A DNA stretch of 56,920 bases from a bacterium (GTDB lineage: Bacteria > Krumholzibacteriota > Krumholzibacteriia > LZORAL124-64-63), in assembly GCA_024223715.1 (NCBI GenBank), contig JAAEOA010000053.1:1-56920 (forward strand), given 5' to 3'. Position 1 is the stretch's first letter, and each line of letters begins with the position of its first letter. A model generated the notes under the pieces. That model was given only the letters and a program-made list of their open reading frames with translations. It did not search any database and had not been told where the DNA came from. Below are positions 27,840 to 36,477 of the stretch, piece by piece. Position numbers and translations under genes: made by a program.

Positions 27840-28910
27840 CTAGATGGGAAGGTAAGGTTTGAGAACGGTGTACAAATTTTCCGAAATACTCTTTACCTGG
27901 ATCTGGCCCATAAGGTCCTCCAGCGGTCGACGGCCTTCGCCTCTAATTTTTTGATCACTCAAAGAAAAGTTCGTCCACGGTATTTTATCCCCACAGGGTG
28001 AAATCTTGGCCGGCAATTCCAATTGCACAACCTTGCCCACCACCTGGCGCCAGACCAAGCGGGGCTCCACCACCAGTACCAAGCTTCCGGCCGGGCAGCC
28101 CCCCACAGATGTTCCCAATCCCAAATCAGCGATGGCGGCCTGAATTTTTCCCCTTAATTCCGCTTCATCAAAATCCGGGATCGGCTTAACCTCCACAACG
28201 ATATTTAAGCCACCCAGGACATCCAATCTCAAATTCAGAGCTCTTTCCCACAACACCCGATCCAGAACCATGGCCTTTGTTTTTCCTCCGGCCACGGCTC
28301 GAATTTCGGCTCCGGGGGCCTGGAGTTCTCCATGACTTTCTTTCAATTTGGCCCAGACTTGGGTGAATCGAGGTAAATCGTCCGTAAGGCTATCAAGTCT
28401 TGCCGCGTGCATCCTAAACGGGATTGCTTCCTTTTCATAAGGCCCGGAAAGCGCCTCTGCTGCCTCATTGCGGGACAATACAGCCAAAGCATTAAACTTC
28501 CCGTCTTCTTTGTATACTGTATACAGCACCGGTTTTATCAATTCCGCGTGCTCAAAATGAGTTTTTATCTGTGTTCGGGATTCCATGCGCTGGAAATCAG
28601 TTGACTCCCCGTATCGGCTTTCGGACCTCATTATGGACAGCAATTCCGAGTCAATGGAAGAACGAACAGCCGCAGCCACTACAGCCTTGGCGTCATGGAT
28701 GGCCTCCCTTTCGCTGACAGAACTAACTCCCCAGGCAGTGACATATTGGTCTTCGGGATATCGAGCTAACCAACCCTCCCTGTCATCGGGTTCGGGATAA
28801 CCCTCCACCTGCGAATATCGGCTAGAAGCGCAACCCGAAAACAACATTGCCAACATTGGAAGAATCAGCATTGCCATCAATTTGGTATTTGGAAAATGTT
28901 TGCCCATCAC
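27840..28910 (-). CDS. LPP20-family lipoprotein
   Basis: A 356-residue protein with a lipoprotein signal (hydrophobic LMAMLILPMLAMLF, lipobox FSGC, Cys27). The mature N-terminal half follows the LPP20 pattern: PEDQYVTAWGVSS, SEREAIHDAKAVVAAAVRSSIDSELLS, and an ALAVLSRNEA strand. LPP20-type domains occur in outer-membrane lipoproteins of FCB bacteria and proteobacteria, often near peptidoglycan or flagellar genes; the biochemical role is not known. The C-terminal half (about 200-356) contains a CPAGSLVLVVEPRLVW segment that I do not recognise. It overlaps the SUMF1 gene by four bases. Confidence 0.78.
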   Translation of the reverse strand: MMGKHFPNTKLMAMLILPMLAMLFSGCASSRYSQVEGYPEPDDREGWLARYPEDQYVTAWGVSSVSEREAIHDAKAVVAAAVRSSIDSELLSIMRSESRYGESTDFQRMESRTQIKTHFEHAELIKPVLYTVYKEDGKFNALAVLSRNEAAEALSGPYEKEAIPFRMHAARLDSLTDDLPRFTQVWAKLKESHGELQAPGAEIRAVAGGKTKAMVLDRVLWERALNLRLDVLGGLNIVVEVKPIPDFDEAELRGKIQAAIADLGLGTSVGGCPAGSLVLVVEPRLVWRQVVGKVVQLELPAKISPCGDKIPWTNFSLSDQKIRGEGRRPLEDLMGQIQVKSISENLYTVLKPYLPI

Positions 28911-30247
28911 TCAAACACCGTCCGTGCCACCCGGAATCCTAAAACCCCGCCGTGAAACCCCGGCTTGGCGCTGTTGTGGTTTGCTGAACGACAGGCCTCA
29001 AGTGAATTATCCCACGCCCCCCCCCGAATGACTCGCCCCACTCCCGAGTCCGGCCCTTCAGGATCCACAGCAAACCGAGTTGGGTATTTTTCCGACCAGT
29101 TCCAGCACCACTCCCAGACATTTCCATGCATGTCATACAAGCCCCAGCTATTGGGCAGCCGCTGGCCCACATCCTGGGTCTGACCGGTGCTGTTATAACG
29201 ACACCAGGCCACACGAATTAAATCGTCCGATAAATCTCCGTTGGTGTATCGTTTCTGGCTTCCCGCCCGACACGCATATTCCCACTCCGCTTCTGTGGGC
29301 AGCCGATATCCGCTGGCCTCTCTGTTCCAAAAAATTTCTCCACCCCGCTGGCCATAAACCGGAGTCAAATTTTCCTGTTGCGAAAGCTGGTTGCAAAACT
29401 CAATGCACTCGGCAAAAGTGATATTTTCCACTGGTCGTGATCCGCCCTCAAATCGCGACGGAAAAGTGCCCATAACACCGAACCACTGATCCTGAGTAAT
29501 TTCTGTGGAGCTTAATAAAAAGCCCCGACTTAAAGTAACCTGATGCCGGTCTTCATCTCGGTCCCGGTCCTTCTCGTAACGGGGACTCCCCATGAGAAAC
29601 TCGCCGGCAGATATTCGAACCATGCCAATGGCCAGACCAAGATGGTTCGCCTTTACCCCAAATTGTGTCTCAGGCTTCAGTATCCAATCATCAAGACTGG
29701 TCACTGGATTCTGTTTTATTGGAGATGGGGAAATTCTTCCCATGCCCCCGCTGTGGCGCAAAATCAGATCTGCCAGGTTTCCCGAAGCCAAAGGCACCGA
29801 GGCCTCAACCTCTTTCAAGGCAACCCCCGCCCCGGACTCGCTTCCAATAAAGGCAGCGCTTTGACAATGATGCACCTTTAGCAAAAGGCGTATTTCCTTA
29901 CCAAAAGCCAGCACCTCCCCCGAGACTACGTAATCGGCTCCCAGGGTTCGGCCTATTTCCACTTCGCAGGAGGCATCAAGACAATCGGACAAACGAGTGC
30001 CTTCCGGCAATAATTCCAGAATGCTTTCGCGGGTCATTATTGTGAATTCCTGGAGGGGAAGGTTTCGGGCAAGTGCATCGCGGGCCAGGTCTGTCAGGTA
30101 AGACGTTTCCGCCTCACTCAACAGAGCCCGATTATTGAGGTCCAGCACACTAATGATTTTGGTTGCTGACGCCAGGGTCGGCAGCAAAACCAAAAGCGCT
30201 AAAAAAACGCCGGCCAAAATTATGGAAGTGTCTTTTTGCGCTTGCAT
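28907..30247 (-). CDS. Secreted SUMF1/FGE-fold protein with an N-terminal CsgG-like domain
   Basis: A 446-residue protein with a signal peptide (ending LASA). Residues about 30-165 (IISVLDLNNRALLSEAETSYLTDLARDAL ... IMTRESILELLPEG ... CEVEIGRTLGADYVVSGEVLAFG) are a CsgG/TolB-N-like alpha/beta domain. Residues about 205-446 form a SUMF1 domain: GMVRISAGEFLMGSP, STEITQDQWFGVMG, YRLPTEAEWEYACRAG, GLYDMHGNVWEWCWNW, RVIRGGAWDNSLEACRSANH, GFRVAR. The paired active-site cysteines of true formylglycine-generating enzymes are not in place; one Cys (EACRSA) is shifted. A binding or structural role in the envelope is therefore more likely than enzyme action. Flanked by LPP20-like lipoproteins and coupled to the downstream one. 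Confidence 0.85.
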   Translation of the reverse strand: MQAQKDTSIILAGVFLALLVLLPTLASATKIISVLDLNNRALLSEAETSYLTDLARDALARNLPLQEFTIMTRESILELLPEGTRLSDCLDASCEVEIGRTLGADYVVSGEVLAFGKEIRLLLKVHHCQSAAFIGSESGAGVALKEVEASVPLASGNLADLILRHSGGMGRISPSPIKQNPVTSLDDWILKPETQFGVKANHLGLAIGMVRISAGEFLMGSPRYEKDRDRDEDRHQVTLSRGFLLSSTEITQDQWFGVMGTFPSRFEGGSRPVENITFAECIEFCNQLSQQENLTPVYGQRGGEIFWNREASGYRLPTEAEWEYACRAGSQKRYTNGDLSDDLIRVAWCRYNSTGQTQDVGQRLPNSWGLYDMHGNVWEWCWNWSEKYPTRFAVDPEGPDSGVGRVIRGGAWDNSLEACRSANHNSAKPGFHGGVLGFRVARTVFE

Positions 30248-30255
30248 AGTTTTCC

Positions 30256-30825
30256 TTAGCGCAACGCTTCGTTCAGTTCCCTAAAAGCTTCATCGGCGCG
30301 GTCTACTACGGCAGAACGAATTTCCTCATCCAGCTGTCCCATGCTTTGCACCGCATCCCGGAAATTTTCCACGTCGAGACTCATCAGTACATAAAGAGTA
30401 CCGGTTTGGCTAATCCAGTTTTCATCCTGTCGGGTGCCATTCAGGGTCATGTCGGTAATTTGGCGGGAGACATCTTCGATGTGCTGTTCATCGGATGCGT
30501 TGCGGCCGAAGTATTCTCCGCCAGTTGTTGAAGACTGATAGTCTTTCAACATGGACTCAACCTTAAGCTGCAGTGACCGAGCAATTTCGGTTCGTCCCCG
30601 GCCCTGGGCTGTGGTTCGGGCCAAGGCAACGTTGCGGGTTCCGGCAACTGAACCCAGGCCATAAATCCGGTCATCTTCACCGCCACGGCCCTGCAGAACC
30701 CAATCGGGAGCACCCTTGAGTTCTTCACCTATAATCGTACCAGGGGCCTGGGGCCCTGACGATGAACAGCCCCAGAAATTGACCAACAACAAGAGGATGG
30801 CAACAAACACCAACAGTTTTTTCAT
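30256..30825 (-). CDS. Small LPP20-like lipoprotein
   Basis: A 189-residue protein from the ATG at 30825, chosen because AAGGAGA lies upstream and a lipoprotein signal follows (MKKLLVFVAILLLLVNFWGC, Cys20). The mature protein has GAPDWVLQGRGGEDDRIYGLGSVAG and a helix VALARTTAQGRGRTEIARSL, the usual pattern of LPP20/DUF-type lipoproteins that start with a P-x-W-V segment and a GxG strand. It ends with an acidic helix. It heads a three-gene unit with the SUMF1 and second LPP20 genes (nine-base gap, then four-base overlap), which suggests a shared envelope assembly. Confidence 0.75.
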   Translation of the reverse strand: MKKLLVFVAILLLLVNFWGCSSSGPQAPGTIIGEELKGAPDWVLQGRGGEDDRIYGLGSVAGTRNVALARTTAQGRGRTEIARSLQLKVESMLKDYQSSTTGGEYFGRNASDEQHIEDVSRQITDMTLNGTRQDENWISQTGTLYVLMSLDVENFRDAVQSMGQLDEEIRSAVVDRADEAFRELNEALR

Positions 30826-31010
30826 GACTGTCTCCTTATTTAGCCAACAAACAAACGCTGGCTCTGTCCTGTGAGGGGGGGGTCGATCAGGGGTGAGATT
30901 TGTAGGACATCTTAGCACAGAGCTGCTTTTTCGTCAATGCTCAACCAAGATGGTAACCTAGATGTTCAACCAAGATTCCATACACAATGGGCTTGGGGGT
31001 TTCCGGATAC

Positions 31011-31051
31011 AAAAAACCACTTCCCCTGCTTCAATAGCCGGGAAAGTGGTT
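31011..31051 (-). terminator. Rho-independent terminator after the bactofilin gene
   Basis: Read leftwards, AACCACTT plus C/G-rich bases forms a stem with AAGTGGTT across a GC-rich loop, followed by a T run (31011-31016). It lies 18 bases after the bactofilin stop and should end the parAB-kinase-M23-bactofilin transcript. Confidence 0.85.
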
Positions 31052-31069
31052 CTTTGATCTCTGGTTCAA

Positions 31070-31477
31070 TTATTTTTTTATGGGCTCTTTGCTGTCCAGG
31101 CTGGGTGCCGGGGTCTTCCGGGTTCCGCTGCCCATGGAGCAGTTTCCTTCGAAGAAGACGCCTTCATCAATAACCAGACGTTTGGTTTTGATATCGCCTT
31201 CAACGTGAGAGCCACTCTGCAGTTCAATTTTATTTTCGGCAGTAATGTTGCCAAATAATTGACCACCGATAATTGCATTTTTTACGGTAACCGTAGCGTG
31301 AACCACCCCTGTTTTGCCAATGACCAGGCTTTCGGGGGTGCCAATGGTACCCTTAAATTCGCCTTCCACGCGCAGTGTTCCGCGCACTTCGACCTTTCCA
31401 TCAAATTTGCATCCTTGCGCAATGATGGATGTTTGTCCCGTATTAACGGCTTGGTTTTCTGGTTCTTTTCCGAACAT
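31070..31477 (-). CDS. Bactofilin
   Basis: A 135-residue protein from the ATG at 31477, six bases after AGGAGG. The core (about 18-115) is the bactofilin right-handed beta-helix, with turns about every 18-20 residues: SIIAQGCKFDGKVEVRGTLRVEGEFKGTI, ESLVIGKTGVVHATV, AIIGGQLFGNITAENKIELQSGSHVEGDIKTKRLVIDEGVFFEGNCSM. Short disordered ends flank it. Bactofilins polymerise into membrane-linked filaments that place cell-wall enzymes and, in Myxococcus, the ParABS system. Here it lies just downstream of an M23 peptidase and in line with parAB, which supports both links. Confidence 0.93.
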   Translation of the reverse strand: MFGKEPENQAVNTGQTSIIAQGCKFDGKVEVRGTLRVEGEFKGTIGTPESLVIGKTGVVHATVTVKNAIIGGQLFGNITAENKIELQSGSHVEGDIKTKRLVIDEGVFFEGNCSMGSGTRKTPAPSLDSKEPIKK

Positions 31478-31510
31478 CAACTTCCTCCTTGTGCTCTAAC
31501 GTTTTGAGCA

Positions 31511-32314
31511 TCAATTGGTTGGCGGATCTCCCTCAAGAATTTGCCGGGGATCAACAGCCTCACCCTGAACGTATATCTCAAAATGCAAATGGGGCGCACT
31601 GGCTTGACCGGATTGTCCAACATAAGCAATAACCTGGCCCGCGTCTACCCTGTCGTTTGAATTTACGGCGATACGACTGCAATGGCCATATACAGTTAAG
31701 TACCCCAATCCATGTTGAATTTCAACATAGTTTCCCAGAAATTTATCATGACCGGTGCGAACCACCCGACCGACCCCGGCAGCAACAACGGGTGAATCCG
31801 CTTCACCATCAATATCAATACCCCGATGTGGCTTTATTCCTCTGTTTACAGCACCCTTTTCAAACTCTCTACTGATAAACCCAACCAACGGCCAATTTTT
31901 CGGTGCAGGGCTCATTGTTAAGGTGGCCGATCGGCCCAGAGCCTCTGCTGCCGAGGTTGGATCACTGGCCAACCAGGCACTCAATGAATCGGGGTTCACG
32001 TGGGGTGCTTCCTGAACGCCCAGCATGTATAAGAGCTTTTCCTGAAAACCCTGCATGAACAAAAGTTCCTCTCTTAATTGCCCGACACCCTGCACAGCCA
32101 CCCGTGCTTCGGACAATTCCTTTTCCAGGGATTTTATCTGGCTTCGTTCGTTGTGTTTTCCTGCAAAGGAGTGCATCAACAAAGCCATCAGCACCGTGGC
32201 GCCAATTACCAACAGGAGCAATGCAATAACCATGGCTCGGGTTATTCCATACTCTCTGGATTGCACCCTGTCACCGGTCATTAAAATAATTCTGGTGTGT
32301 GAAGGAATTCCCAT
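31511..32314 (-). CDS. M23-family peptidoglycan endopeptidase, membrane anchored
   Basis: A 267-residue protein. An N-terminal basic stretch precedes a transmembrane helix (about 27-47, MVIALLLLVIGATVLMALLM), then a coiled coil (about 55-90), and a C-terminal LytM/M23 domain (about 140-262). Zinc-site motifs are present: HRGIDID (H-x3-D) and HLHFE (H-x-H), with the conserved GNYVEIQHGLGYLTVYGH between them. Intact ligands mean it is probably active, cutting peptide cross-links in the periplasm. It sits upstream of bactofilin, a pair seen in several phyla, where the bactofilin positions the peptidase. A role in cell shape or division is inferred. Confidence 0.93.
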   Translation of the reverse strand: MGIPSHTRIILMTGDRVQSREYGITRAMVIALLLLVIGATVLMALLMHSFAGKHNERSQIKSLEKELSEARVAVQGVGQLREELLFMQGFQEKLLYMLGVQEAPHVNPDSLSAWLASDPTSAAEALGRSATLTMSPAPKNWPLVGFISREFEKGAVNRGIKPHRGIDIDGEADSPVVAAGVGRVVRTGHDKFLGNYVEIQHGLGYLTVYGHCSRIAVNSNDRVDAGQVIAYVGQSGQASAPHLHFEIYVQGEAVDPRQILEGDPPTN

Positions 32315-32363
32315 CTGTTCTCCGTATTTTTGAATCTCAAGTCACTCTTTGGTTTGGTTGGTT

Positions 32364-33749
32364 TTATACTGAATCATCAATCAAAGACGTACTGCCCTGT
32401 CCTTCTCTCGCTTCCCCAAACCACAAGCTAAAGGTTGTTCCGTGGTTTTTTTTGCTTTCCAACTCAATGCGTCCCCCATGTTCATGAACCAATCGAGCCA
32501 CAATGGAAAGGCCAAGGCCGGTGCCTTTTCCGTAGTCTTTAGTGGTAAAAAAGGGCAGAAATATTCTGTCCCGGTCTTCTTTGGAAATACCTTCTCCATC
32601 GTCTTGAAAGTCTACCCTGAATTCACCCGGTCCATCGCTTTTGACACAAATATTTACTAAGCCTCCATCTTTCATGGCATCGAGGCTGTTTGCCAGCAGA
32701 TTAAAAAAGACCTGCTCCAGTTCGTTTCGGTTACCCAGAATCCAGGCCTCTTCCGGGGTGTTCAGCTTAACTTCCACCTGTGCCACATTCAGGCTTTTTT
32801 CCAACAAATATGTTGTGTCTTTAACTATTTCAATGAGGTTAACTCTGGAACGCCCCCTGCCGGTGGGTCGGGCAAAGTTCAACAAGCCTTTAATGATGCC
32901 TTTGCACTGTTCTGTTTGCCTGATAATTCTGCGGATATCTTCCGCGTCGTCTTCTTCCTGGATGGTGTCTTCCAGCATTTGTGCTGAAAGAAGGATGGAC
33001 CCAAGGGGTGTATTTAGCTGATGAGCAATCCCGGCCGCCAGCTGCCCAATGCCGGCTAATTTTTCCGTTTCACTCATCCGGGTTTCCAATTGTTTTTCGG
33101 AAGTTATGTCTCTGGCGATGACAACAAACGATCCGGTTTTTTCACTGAGCAGACCCGCCCCCGGCGCGATGAACGAAAAAGTCATGCTTAAAATTTTCGG
33201 AGACTCACCGGGTTGCGTTAAGTGGTTTTCATAAGTCAGGGATCTTCTGATTCTTTGAACATCTTCAAAGACAGGCTTCAGCTCCAAAGACAAGCCCAGG
33301 TCCAAATTACTGAAACTCTTATTCATAACTAACCGGCGGGATTTGCGGAATAATTGCTCTGCGGCCTTGTTCCACTCCCGGACGTTTCCTTCTGTGTCCA
33401 GTTGAAAAACCGCTTCCCCTGCGTGGTTGATGATGGCCCGGAATTTTTGTTCCGACCGCCTCAGCTTTATGTTCACCATTTCCCGTTGACGGAACCTTAA
33501 ATATGCACTCCACCCCAAAGCCAGGATCAAAAACTGGAACAAACCAGAGCTAAACACTTTGGTGATAGCGCCCCCGGATTGCCACTCCGCCTGCCAAAAG
33601 GCAGCCCAGGAACCGGAGTTTTGAAAGTCCGTTGTCAGTTTCAGTAAGTTTGCAGTCAAAAACAACACAGAACCCAAAGCCAGGGCGCCCATTAACAACC
33701 TCAGCCTCATGGCTCGTCCCACTGGGATTTTAATACGGAGTTTATCCAT
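32364..33749 (-). CDS. Membrane PAS-sensor histidine kinase
   Basis: A 461-residue protein with two N-terminal membrane helices (about 14-35 and 68-85), one PAS domain (about 97-215: FRAIINHAGEAVFQLDTEGNVREWNKAAEQLF), a HisKA dimerisation helix with the phospho-His in GIAHQLNTPLGS (about 245), and an HATPase_c domain with N-box (QVFFNLLANSLDAM), G1 (DDGEGI), F-box (FLPFFTTK) and G2 (GTGLGLSI). All catalytic motifs are present. The start codon overlaps the parB stop, so it is translated with parB. No response regulator is encoded nearby; the orphan PAS-receiver protein at 18429-19868 is one possible partner, by guess only. Confidence 0.93.
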   Translation of the reverse strand: MDKLRIKIPVGRAMRLRLLMGALALGSVLFLTANLLKLTTDFQNSGSWAAFWQAEWQSGGAITKVFSSGLFQFLILALGWSAYLRFRQREMVNIKLRRSEQKFRAIINHAGEAVFQLDTEGNVREWNKAAEQLFRKSRRLVMNKSFSNLDLGLSLELKPVFEDVQRIRRSLTYENHLTQPGESPKILSMTFSFIAPGAGLLSEKTGSFVVIARDITSEKQLETRMSETEKLAGIGQLAAGIAHQLNTPLGSILLSAQMLEDTIQEEDDAEDIRRIIRQTEQCKGIIKGLLNFARPTGRGRSRVNLIEIVKDTTYLLEKSLNVAQVEVKLNTPEEAWILGNRNELEQVFFNLLANSLDAMKDGGLVNICVKSDGPGEFRVDFQDDGEGISKEDRDRIFLPFFTTKDYGKGTGLGLSIVARLVHEHGGRIELESKKNHGTTFSLWFGEAREGQGSTSLIDDSV

Positions 33750-34699
33750 TAAGACAAATCCGTATCCACGCCCATAACCTTCAATATCCGGATCAGGTCT
33801 TCGTCGGAATAAAAACGAACCGTTACGTCGCCTTTGCCATCGGCCGGATTGCGGTTGATTGCCACTGGTGATCCAAAGAGTTGTTCCGAACGATCAACCA
33901 AGGCCCTCACCGAAGGGTCGTCCGGGGTCTGGTTACCCTTTTTCCCCGACTGTTTCTTTTTCGGTTTTGAGCCTCCGGCCTGCACACGACGCTCACACTC
34001 ACGAACGGACAATCCCCTGCTATAACACAGCTTAGCCAACTGAAGCCGGGCTGGGCCAGGTGGCATTCCCATGAGGGCCTTCGCGTGTCCACGAGTAATC
34101 CGGCCTTCCTGCAGGTGGTCCAAAATCTCTTTTTCAAGGGTCAAAACCCGCAGCATGTTGGCGACAGAGCTGCGCTTTTTTCCCAGCATTTCGGCTATTT
34201 CTTCTTGGGTGGCCCCATAAGAATCCATTAGATTTCGGTATGCTTCTGCTTCTTCGACAGGCCCTAAATCTTCCCTTTGAATATTTTCCAGCAAAGCGAC
34301 TTTTAGAACTTCCGTCTCTTCGTAAGTACAAACCAGCGCCGGCACAACCTTCAAACCGGCCAAACGGGCTGCCCGCACTCTTCTTTCACCGGCAACCACA
34401 CTGAACCGAAGTGCCGATGCAAGGACATCACTATCTTCGTGCTGGGTCGCCTTTTCGCCCTCACCAAGCTTCCGAACCAATACCGGCTGCAAAATTCCGA
34501 CCTGTTTTACTGAGTCGGCTAATTCGTCCAACTTGTTGACATCAAAGTGCTTTCGTGGCTGGTCGGGATTAAACCCTATTTCCTCCAGAGGTAGTTCATT
34601 GATGCCTGTTTCCTCTTTTTCCTGGTCTGACAGGTCTCTGATGTCAGCGCCTTTTATCAAAGCTGAAAGGCCCCTGCCCAAAACTTTTTTTCTATTCAC
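33749..34699 (-). CDS. parB: Chromosome-partitioning protein ParB
   Basis: A 316-residue protein with a GTG start at 34699 and GAGG upstream. Residues about 30-130 are the ParB/Srx CTPase domain, with the GERRVRAARLAG motif that binds CTP. The HTH region (about 150-235) contains TQEEIAEMLGKKRSSVANMLRVL, which recognises parS. A basic linker (PKKKQSGKKG) leads to a C-terminal dimerisation domain (about 265-316). ParB clamps on parS DNA and spreads; ParA ATPase then moves the origin. Two parS sites lie just upstream of parA, as expected of a chromosomal system. The stop overlaps the start of the kinase gene. Confidence 0.96.
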   Translation of the reverse strand: MNRKKVLGRGLSALIKGADIRDLSDQEKEETGINELPLEEIGFNPDQPRKHFDVNKLDELADSVKQVGILQPVLVRKLGEGEKATQHEDSDVLASALRFSVVAGERRVRAARLAGLKVVPALVCTYEETEVLKVALLENIQREDLGPVEEAEAYRNLMDSYGATQEEIAEMLGKKRSSVANMLRVLTLEKEILDHLQEGRITRGHAKALMGMPPGPARLQLAKLCYSRGLSVRECERRVQAGGSKPKKKQSGKKGNQTPDDPSVRALVDRSEQLFGSPVAINRNPADGKGDVTVRFYSDEDLIRILKVMGVDTDLS

Positions 34700-34721
34700 T
34701 CTTTTAACCTCTTCATTTTAC

Positions 34722-35480
34722 TTAAGTGTTTTTGGCAATCACTTCCTGGGCCAAATCCAGATAACTCCTTGATCCAACACACTCAATGTCATAAAGAAGA
34801 ATGGGTTTTCCAAACGAGGGAGCCTCGCTTAGGCGAACATTTCTTGGTATTTTTGTTTCATAAACTGTATCACCAAAGAAATCTATCGCCTCTTCAGCAA
34901 CCTGGTTTGACAAGCGCAGACGGCGATCAAACATGGTTAGAAGCACCCCTTCAAGCCTTAGATCAGGGTTTAAACCCCGCTGGACTAATTGCACGGTGCT
35001 CAACAGTTGGCTCAACCCCTCCAGGGCGTAATACTCACATTGAATGGGAATCAAGACGGTGTCGGATGCCGTTAAGGCATTAAGAGTCAGTAAACTAAGG
35101 CTTGGCGGTGTATCAATTACAATAAAATCATAACGATCTTTGAGTAGCCCGAGGGTGCGCTTCAAAAAGTTTTCCCTATCAGGCTCTCCAACCAACTCCA
35201 CCTCGGCCCCGGCCAAACGTCGATCCGAGGGCAAAATATCCAAATATCCAATAGCAGTGGAAGTTACACACTCCTCTGCTGTAGACAAACCCAGCATCAA
35301 TTCATAACTGGTCCCCCCGTTGGGAGCAACCCCCACTCCACTTGATGCATTCCCCTGGGGATCAAGGTCGACAAGAAGGGTTCTTTTTTCGGCCACAGCC
35401 AAACTGGCGCACAAATTTACTGCCGTGGTTGTTTTCCCCACGCCGCCCTTTTGGTTTGAAATTGCAATTATTTTAGCCAT
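34722..35480 (-). CDS. parA: Chromosome-partitioning ATPase ParA
   Basis: A 252-residue protein beginning MAKIIAISNQKGGVGKTTTAVNLCASLA at 35480, which is the standard ParA/Soj N terminus; a 20-codon upstream extension is dropped. The deviant Walker A motif KGGVGKTT, the switch segment LLVDLDPQGNASSG, and the Walker B-like FIVIDTPPSLSLLTLNAL are intact. There is no N-terminal HTH, so it is the small chromosomal type that does not repress its own operon. ParA dimers bind the nucleoid and pull ParB-parS complexes. It is 22 bases upstream of parB. Confidence 0.97.
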   Translation of the reverse strand: MAKIIAISNQKGGVGKTTTAVNLCASLAVAEKRTLLVDLDPQGNASSGVGVAPNGGTSYELMLGLSTAEECVTSTAIGYLDILPSDRRLAGAEVELVGEPDRENFLKRTLGLLKDRYDFIVIDTPPSLSLLTLNALTASDTVLIPIQCEYYALEGLSQLLSTVQLVQRGLNPDLRLEGVLLTMFDRRLRLSNQVAEEAIDFFGDTVYETKIPRNVRLSEAPSFGKPILLYDIECVGSRSYLDLAQEVIAKNT

Positions 35481-35692
35481 TAATGGCTCCAATCTAAAAA
35501 TTGAATATTTCAGAAAAATCAACTCATGGAGAGATTTCACCTAAATCTGGGCTTGGATTTTCCAGCATTTGCTTTGAATTTTCTGTTTTTCACCAAAACC
35601 CAACCCAAAACTCGCGTTTTTTCTTAAGAGACAGCCAATGTACCGGATTTAGGTGCACTGAGTCAAGTCGCTCCAACAAGAACAGGCCTCTT

Positions 35693-35708
35693 TGTTCCAC
35701 GTGGAACA
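35693..35708. promoter_or_regulatory. parS site 1
   Basis: TGTTCCACGTGGAACA is a perfect 16-base palindrome and a known parS form (consensus TGTTTCACGTGAAACA with a symmetric change). It is the ParB loading site and lies about 9 kb from dnaA. Confidence 0.97.
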
Positions 35709-35717
35709 CAAAAACAA

Positions 35718-35733
35718 TGTTCCACGTGGAACA
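35718..35733. promoter_or_regulatory. parS site 2
   Basis: A second perfect TGTTCCACGTGGAACA, 25 bases (centre to centre) from the first. Paired parS sites beside parA are typical of primary chromosomes. Confidence 0.97.
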
Positions 35734-35741
35734 GGGTAAAG

Positions 35742-36476
35742 CTATCGAGAGAGATTATAATCAGAAACAATCAAAGAGGCGACCTCTAACCCATTTTGAA
35801 CCAAGGGCACAACGGAAGACCCAACATGGAGAAGCCGAAAAGAGCCGCTGCTGACTGGAGAACCAGCATGGGGTAACGAAAGGGATTGAATCGTGGCAGA
35901 ATCGAGTTTTTGTTCAGGGGGATAATAACGGACAATTTTTAAAGGCGTATTGTCAAAAGTGGAGCCACAGGACCCCAAAGCAATATCAAGCCCTGACAAA
36001 ACAGCAGAATCAGGTAAATATAGGGCCTTTAAGGAGATTAAAACAGAAGACACAGATACATTCAGAGAAGAGCCTGAACACGAAACCTCTCCCCAGCGGC
36101 CATTAAGAACCTCAAAAGAAGGCATGTTTGGAATGCGCCGCAAGCGGTTAAGAAACCAGGCCCGTTTTTCGCGTGGCTCAACAAGGAAACTCTGAACCTG
36201 GGGTAGTTTTTCGCACATCAAAGCGTGCCAAACAATGCCGGGCAAACCGCCCCCCGAGCCCAGGTCGAAATAATACACCCCAGATGAGCCTAATTCGGAT
36301 ATATCGCCAGTTGCAGGATAAAGAGATTCCAGACCGGCGCGGCATTGAACCAAAAGCCCAGTCAGGCGATCCTGAGTTTCCTGACGGGAAACAAGGTTGA
36401 TTTGTTTATTCCACCGAAGCAATTCTTTCCTGAAAGACTCAATAACAGGTGTAGCTAAAAAACGACCTTGATTCAT
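35742..36476 (-). CDS. rsmG: 16S rRNA (guanine-527-N7)-methyltransferase RsmG (GidB)
   Basis: A 244-residue Rossmann-fold methyltransferase. The SAM-binding motif YYFDLGSGGGLPGI and the downstream VEPREKRAWFLNRLRR match RsmG, as does the N-terminal WNKQINLVSRQETQ. It methylates G527 of 16S rRNA, which affects streptomycin response. The C-terminal half is divergent: the usual V-x-A-R-A-x-A segment is not clear, and a long Ser-rich insertion (SCSGSSLNVSVSSVLIS) is present. It sits directly after mnmG (one-base gap), the classical mnmE-mnmG-rsmG-parAB order. Confidence 0.9.
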   Translation of the reverse strand: MNQGRFLATPVIESFRKELLRWNKQINLVSRQETQDRLTGLLVQCRAGLESLYPATGDISELGSSGVYYFDLGSGGGLPGIVWHALMCEKLPQVQSFLVEPREKRAWFLNRLRRIPNMPSFEVLNGRWGEVSCSGSSLNVSVSSVLISLKALYLPDSAVLSGLDIALGSCGSTFDNTPLKIVRYYPPEQKLDSATIQSLSLPHAGSPVSSGSFRLLHVGSSVVPLVQNGLEVASLIVSDYNLSR

Positions 36477-36477
36477 A

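Larger units (their letters stand above)
35481..35741. other. parA-rsmG intergenic region holding two parS sites
   Basis: A 261-base non-coding stretch between the parA start and the rsmG stop. It holds both parS sites near the rsmG end. No terminator or RNA gene was seen. It is likely to contain the parA promoter, but I see no convincing -35/-10 pair. Confidence 0.6.

Noticed and set aside
30941..30976. Direct repeat TCAACCAAGAT, two copies 25 bases apart
   Set aside because: Lies downstream of the bactofilin terminator in non-coding DNA; two short copies are not enough for an operator claim.
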